From assembly GCA_937891215.1 (NCBI GenBank), contig CALAEU010000115.1, positions 1 through 8,698 on the forward strand: DNA of 8,698 nucleotides, written 5' to 3'. Position numbers and translations under genes: made by a program. Under the pieces are notes generated by a model. The model worked only from the letters and a program-made list of their open reading frames with translations. It was not told where the DNA came from and made no database searches. This document shows positions 6,251-8,698 of the stretch, in pieces. Positions within the stretch are counted from its first letter, which is position 1. The number at the start of each line of letters is the position of its first letter. This DNA is from an uncultured Clostridia bacterium (GTDB lineage Bacteria; Bacillota_A; Clostridia; Oscillospirales; Acutalibacteraceae).

Positions 6251-8503
6251 TTATTTAGTTGGCTTTTTAACTTTATTAAGTTGTGAGTTAACTTTAAGCA
6301 ACTCTTCCTTAGTAATAGTAATGTTAGCCATACCTACCATTGATGACATACGAAGGATTGAGAATCCGCCAAGCATTTGCATCATACTACCAGACATTGC
6401 TTTGAAGTTGATGTCAAATCCACCAGCTTTGCCTTCGCCTTCGTTTTTCTTTTTGTTTGCTTTCATTTTCTTTAAAAGTTTTAATCCAAAGAGAGCAACA
6501 ACAAGTTTTGCGCGTTTGCTTTCAAAAATTTCTGAAAGTTTATCATTGATTGAGAAGTATCCTTCTGGTGCAGTAACATCAAACCAGTTAAGAATAGCAC
6601 CTTTTTCTTTTAAACGATAATCTTCGTTGAACGTATCAACTTTCTTTATGATGCTTTCATCTTTGTATTCACCAGCAACTGCTTCGAGTTTTGTTTCTCC
6701 ATTGTTTGGAACATCAAAGTAGAAGAAATGATCACTTGCTGTCTTTTTGCCTAATGAAATGCCATTAGCGAAAAGTTCAACTTCTGGAAGGTTAGAGTAA
6801 ACAGTAACTTTTGTTGTTTCTTCAACTCTGTCAATATAACGCTTACCACAAATGTGAACGAATGGTTCATCTGAAAGCCATGCTTTATATGCATAGAAAG
6901 CATCTTTCTTATATTTACGGTCAAATGTCATAAGTCCCTTGTGGTTCTGACCGTTTTCGCCACCTTCGTTTCTTGCATCTGCACCGAAGTCAAACATATT
7001 CCATACGTGAGTTGCCCACATATATTTACGAGTAAAGAGTTGTTTTATAAGTTCTTCGTGGTAATATGCTTGATATTCTTCTGTGTAGTCACCTTGAGTT
7101 GGGTTAGAAGTGTGCCAGTTAAGAGCTTCACAACCGTATTCACTACATCCAATTGGAATATTCGGATGTTTTTCGTGGAATTTATCAAACCAAGGACCGT
7201 TCATATCAGTGTCGCCACCGTACCAACCGAAATAGTGGTTATATGAAACAACGTCTGGAATCTGAAGGTAAGGACTATCCATACTACACATAGAAACACA
7301 AGCGATTGTTGTAAGTCTTGTTTTATCCATTTCGTGGACAAGGTCATTAAGAATTTTATGATTCTCAATTAAATCAGGGTCATTTTCACCAGCCATTGTA
7401 ATTTCATTTGAGAGACCCCATACAACAATTGAAGGGTGGTTGTAGTTTTGAATTACAAGTTCTCTCATTTGTGAAATTGTATTTTCTCTACCTGTTGACA
7501 TATGGTTTGAAATATAAGGAATTTCTGCCCAGATTACAAGACCTTTTTCGTCACATAAATCATAGAAGTACTGGTCGTGTTGATAGTGTGCAAGTCGTAT
7601 TGTTGTTGCACCAACTTCTAATATTAGTTCAATATCTTCTCTGTGGTGTTCTGGGAGAAGTGCGTTACCAAGGCCCCAACGGTCCTGATGACGAGAAACA
7701 CCACGAAGTGGATATTCTTCACCATTGAGTATGAAACCATTATTGGGGTCAATTTTAAATGTTCTGCAACCGAAACGGGTTGTAACGTTATCAAGAACTT
7801 CTTCACCATCTAAAATAAATGCTTCAGCAGTGTAGAGATAAGGGTCTTTTTTGCCATGCCAGAGATGAACATCAGAAATTGTCAAATTAACTTTTTTGTC
7901 ATTTGAAATAGTTTCAGCGACAACTGTACCTTCAGCATCTTTTATTACATATTTAAGAGTTGGAGTTTCAATATTTCTTACATATACTTCGATTTCAATA
8001 TCGGCATCTTTATCTTTGATTTCTGGGGTAACCTTAATGCTTGGACTACCATAATAATCTAAATCAAAGTGTTTTTCGTTTACACCAATAATATTTACAT
8101 CTCTGTAAATACCACCATAGAATGTAAAGTCAGCCATTTGAGGATAAACTCTGTTATTTTCGGCATTGTCAACATCAATTTCAATAACGTTTTCATCTTT
8201 AATAACGTTAGAAATATTAACTCTCCAAGTTGAGTAACCACCATCGTGGTGGGCAAGTTTTTTACCATTAACAGTAACATCCGCAGATGAGTTTGCACCT
8301 CTGATTTCAAGATAAACTAAATCAGTATCAGGTAAATCAGCTTTTGAAATAGTTTTTGTATATTTACAAGTACCACGGAAGTAGTCTGCACCACCATCCT
8401 GTCCATCAATAGCGTTCCAGGAGTGTGGAAGATTTACATTTTCGGGAGCTGTATCAGGTTTATTAAAAACCCAATCATTATTGATATTTATAATTGTTCT
8501 CAT
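6251..8503 (-). CDS. Glycoside hydrolase family 2, probable beta-galactosidase, with Met-rich C-terminal extension
   Basis: Protein of 750 residues from the ATG at 8503. Three more residues arise if the ATG at 8512 is used, but AAAGGG directly abuts that codon while lying 9 nt before 8503. Domains in order: GH2 sugar-binding jelly roll (about 7-140), Ig-like domain (147-247), TIM barrel (250-545), a C-terminal Ig-like domain (about 559-622) and a 115-residue tail. RGVSRHQDRWG (267-277) opens the barrel. The acid/base is E367, in WGLSNE; the nucleophile is E455, in GCSEYG. There is no signal peptide or membrane helix, so the enzyme should cleave imported beta-galactosides or related oligosaccharides in the cytosol. 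Beta-glucuronidase or another GH2 activity cannot be excluded. The gene has its own promoter and operator-like site and no linked transporter within the window. Its base composition looks richer in G+C than the operon opposite. Confidence 0.9.
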   Translation of the reverse strand: MRTIININNDWVFNKPDTAPENVNLPHSWNAIDGQDGGADYFRGTCKYTKTISKADLPDTDLVYLEIRGANSSADVTVNGKKLAHHDGGYSTWRVNISNVIKDENVIEIDVDNAENNRVYPQMADFTFYGGIYRDVNIIGVNEKHFDLDYYGSPSIKVTPEIKDKDADIEIEVYVRNIETPTLKYVIKDAEGTVVAETISNDKKVNLTISDVHLWHGKKDPYLYTAEAFILDGEEVLDNVTTRFGCRTFKIDPNNGFILNGEEYPLRGVSRHQDRWGLGNALLPEHHREDIELILEVGATTIRLAHYQHDQYFYDLCDEKGLVIWAEIPYISNHMSTGRENTISQMRELVIQNYNHPSIVVWGLSNEITMAGENDPDLIENHKILNDLVHEMDKTRLTTIACVSMCSMDSPYLQIPDVVSYNHYFGWYGGDTDMNGPWFDKFHEKHPNIPIGCSEYGCEALNWHTSNPTQGDYTEEYQAYYHEELIKQLFTRKYMWATHVWNMFDFGADARNEGGENGQNHKGLMTFDRKYKKDAFYAYKAWLSDEPFVHICGKRYIDRVEETTKVTVYSNLPEVELFANGISLGKKTASDHFFYFDVPNNGETKLEAVAGEYKDESIIKKVDTFNEDYRLKEKGAILNWFDVTAPEGYFSINDKLSEIFESKRAKLVVALFGLKLLKKMKANKKKNEGEGKAGGFDINFKAMSGSMMQMLGGFSILRMSSMVGMANITITKEELLKVNSQLNKVKKPTK

Positions 8504-8512
8504 TTGACTCAT

Positions 8513-8518
8513 CCCTTT
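8513..8518 (-). promoter_or_regulatory. Ribosome binding site of the GH2 gene
   Basis: On the - strand AAAGGG ends at 8513, directly against the ATG at 8512 but 9 nt from the ATG at 8503. The spacing favours 8503 as the true start, which also gives the family-like beginning MRTIININNDW. Confidence 0.6.
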
Positions 8519-8545
8519 GTGTTTATATTTCTATATTTTAATTTC

Positions 8546-8575
8546 ATTATAGCAATAAAACAAAATTTGTGTTAT
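8546..8575 (-). promoter_or_regulatory. Sigma-A-type promoter of the GH2 gene
   Basis: Read on the - strand, a perfect TATAAT (-10, at 8546-8551) is preceded by ATAACA (-35, at 8570-8575; 4 of 6 matches to TTGACA) with an 18-bp spacer. The predicted start point is near 8539, giving a leader of roughly 36 nt before the ATG at 8503. Confidence 0.65.
8555..8575. promoter_or_regulatory. Operator-like 21-bp inverted repeat in the GH2 promoter
   Basis: The arms ATAAAACAAA (8555-8564) and TTTGTGTTAT (8566-8575) are complementary at 9 of 10 positions around the single base 8565. The site covers the -35 box and most of the -35/-10 spacer, where a bound repressor would block RNA polymerase. It lacks the central CG typical of LacI/CcpA operators, so the regulator family is unknown. 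AT-richness raises the chance of coincidence. Confidence 0.45.
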
Positions 8576-8631
8576 GAAAATTTTTAGGCGTTATTGCACA
8601 ATTTTTATATTTAATTAAGTTTTTTAAAAAC

Positions 8632-8667
8632 AAAAAAGCCTTTCCGAAAAACGGAAAGGCTTTTTTT
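8632..8667 (-). terminator. Strong hairpin terminator, probably of a - strand gene to the right
   Basis: The GC-rich core GCCTTTCCG (8638-8646) pairs perfectly with CGGAAAGGC (8652-8660) around an A5 loop. A6 and T7 runs flank it, so the full stem can reach 15 bp (8632-8646 with 8652-8666) and terminate in either direction. No + strand gene lies between here and the GH2 promoter, so it most likely ends a - strand gene beyond the window edge and insulates the GH2 promoter from it. Nothing coding was seen in 8513-8698. Confidence 0.88.
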
Positions 8668-8698
8668 ATTAATTTTATTGATGTTTTTGCTCCTTGTA

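Noticed and set aside
6231..6620. Open frame of 129 codons on the + strand opposite the 3' end of the GH2 gene
   Set aside because: It mirrors the codon pattern of the GH2 gene and encodes an irregular hydrophobic string with no recognisable domain. The + strand frames at 6941-7246 and 7408-7728 are rejected for the same reason.
8619..8631. T-run/A-run palindrome GTTTTTTAAAAAC
   Set aside because: It is simple AT sequence adjoining the 8632-8667 hairpin; it probably just contributes the U-rich tail on the - strand.

Overview
This is an AT-rich, low-GC Gram-positive window, most likely from a Clostridia-class, spore-forming, gut-type Firmicute (Oscillospirales/Ruminococcaceae-like is my guess from family resemblance). 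The evidence is the gene order rsmB-rlmN-stp-prkC-rsgA, a standard Firmicutes translation/signalling cluster, followed by a spoVM micro-gene that is confined to endospore formers.

Bases 3-6153 all read on the + strand. The window opens inside a frame that does not look like one normal gene. The C-terminal end of a ROK-family sugar kinase (3-236) runs through a Ser/Asn/Asp-rich linker (about 237-446) into the catalytic half of the 16S rRNA methyltransferase RsmB (447-1055), with no stop codon between. After it come rlmN (23S rRNA/tRNA m2A methyltransferase), stp (PP2C phosphatase), prkC (membrane Ser/Thr kinase with PASTA repeats) and rsgA (30S-assembly GTPase). Junctions are tight (10 bp, an 11-bp overlap, 4 bp, a 1-bp overlap), so this is read as one operon joining ribosome maturation to Ser/Thr phospho-signalling. 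A 25-codon spoVM follows rsgA directly, with a strong ribosome binding site. A perfect 20-bp hairpin then closes the block and can also end the convergent gene.

Bases 6251-8503 on the - strand encode a cytoplasmic glycoside hydrolase family 2 enzyme (probable beta-galactosidase) with both catalytic glutamates and an unusual basic, Met-rich C-terminal tail of about 115 residues. It has its own promoter with a perfect -10 box and a 21-bp near-palindrome in the -35/-10 spacer, a plausible operator. A second strong hairpin at 8632-8667 probably ends another - strand gene lying to the right of the window.

No tRNA, rRNA, insertion sequence, CRISPR array or phage feature was seen. The observations most worth checking are the ROK/RsmB junction, spoVM directly after rsgA, the GH2 tail, and the operator-like palindrome.
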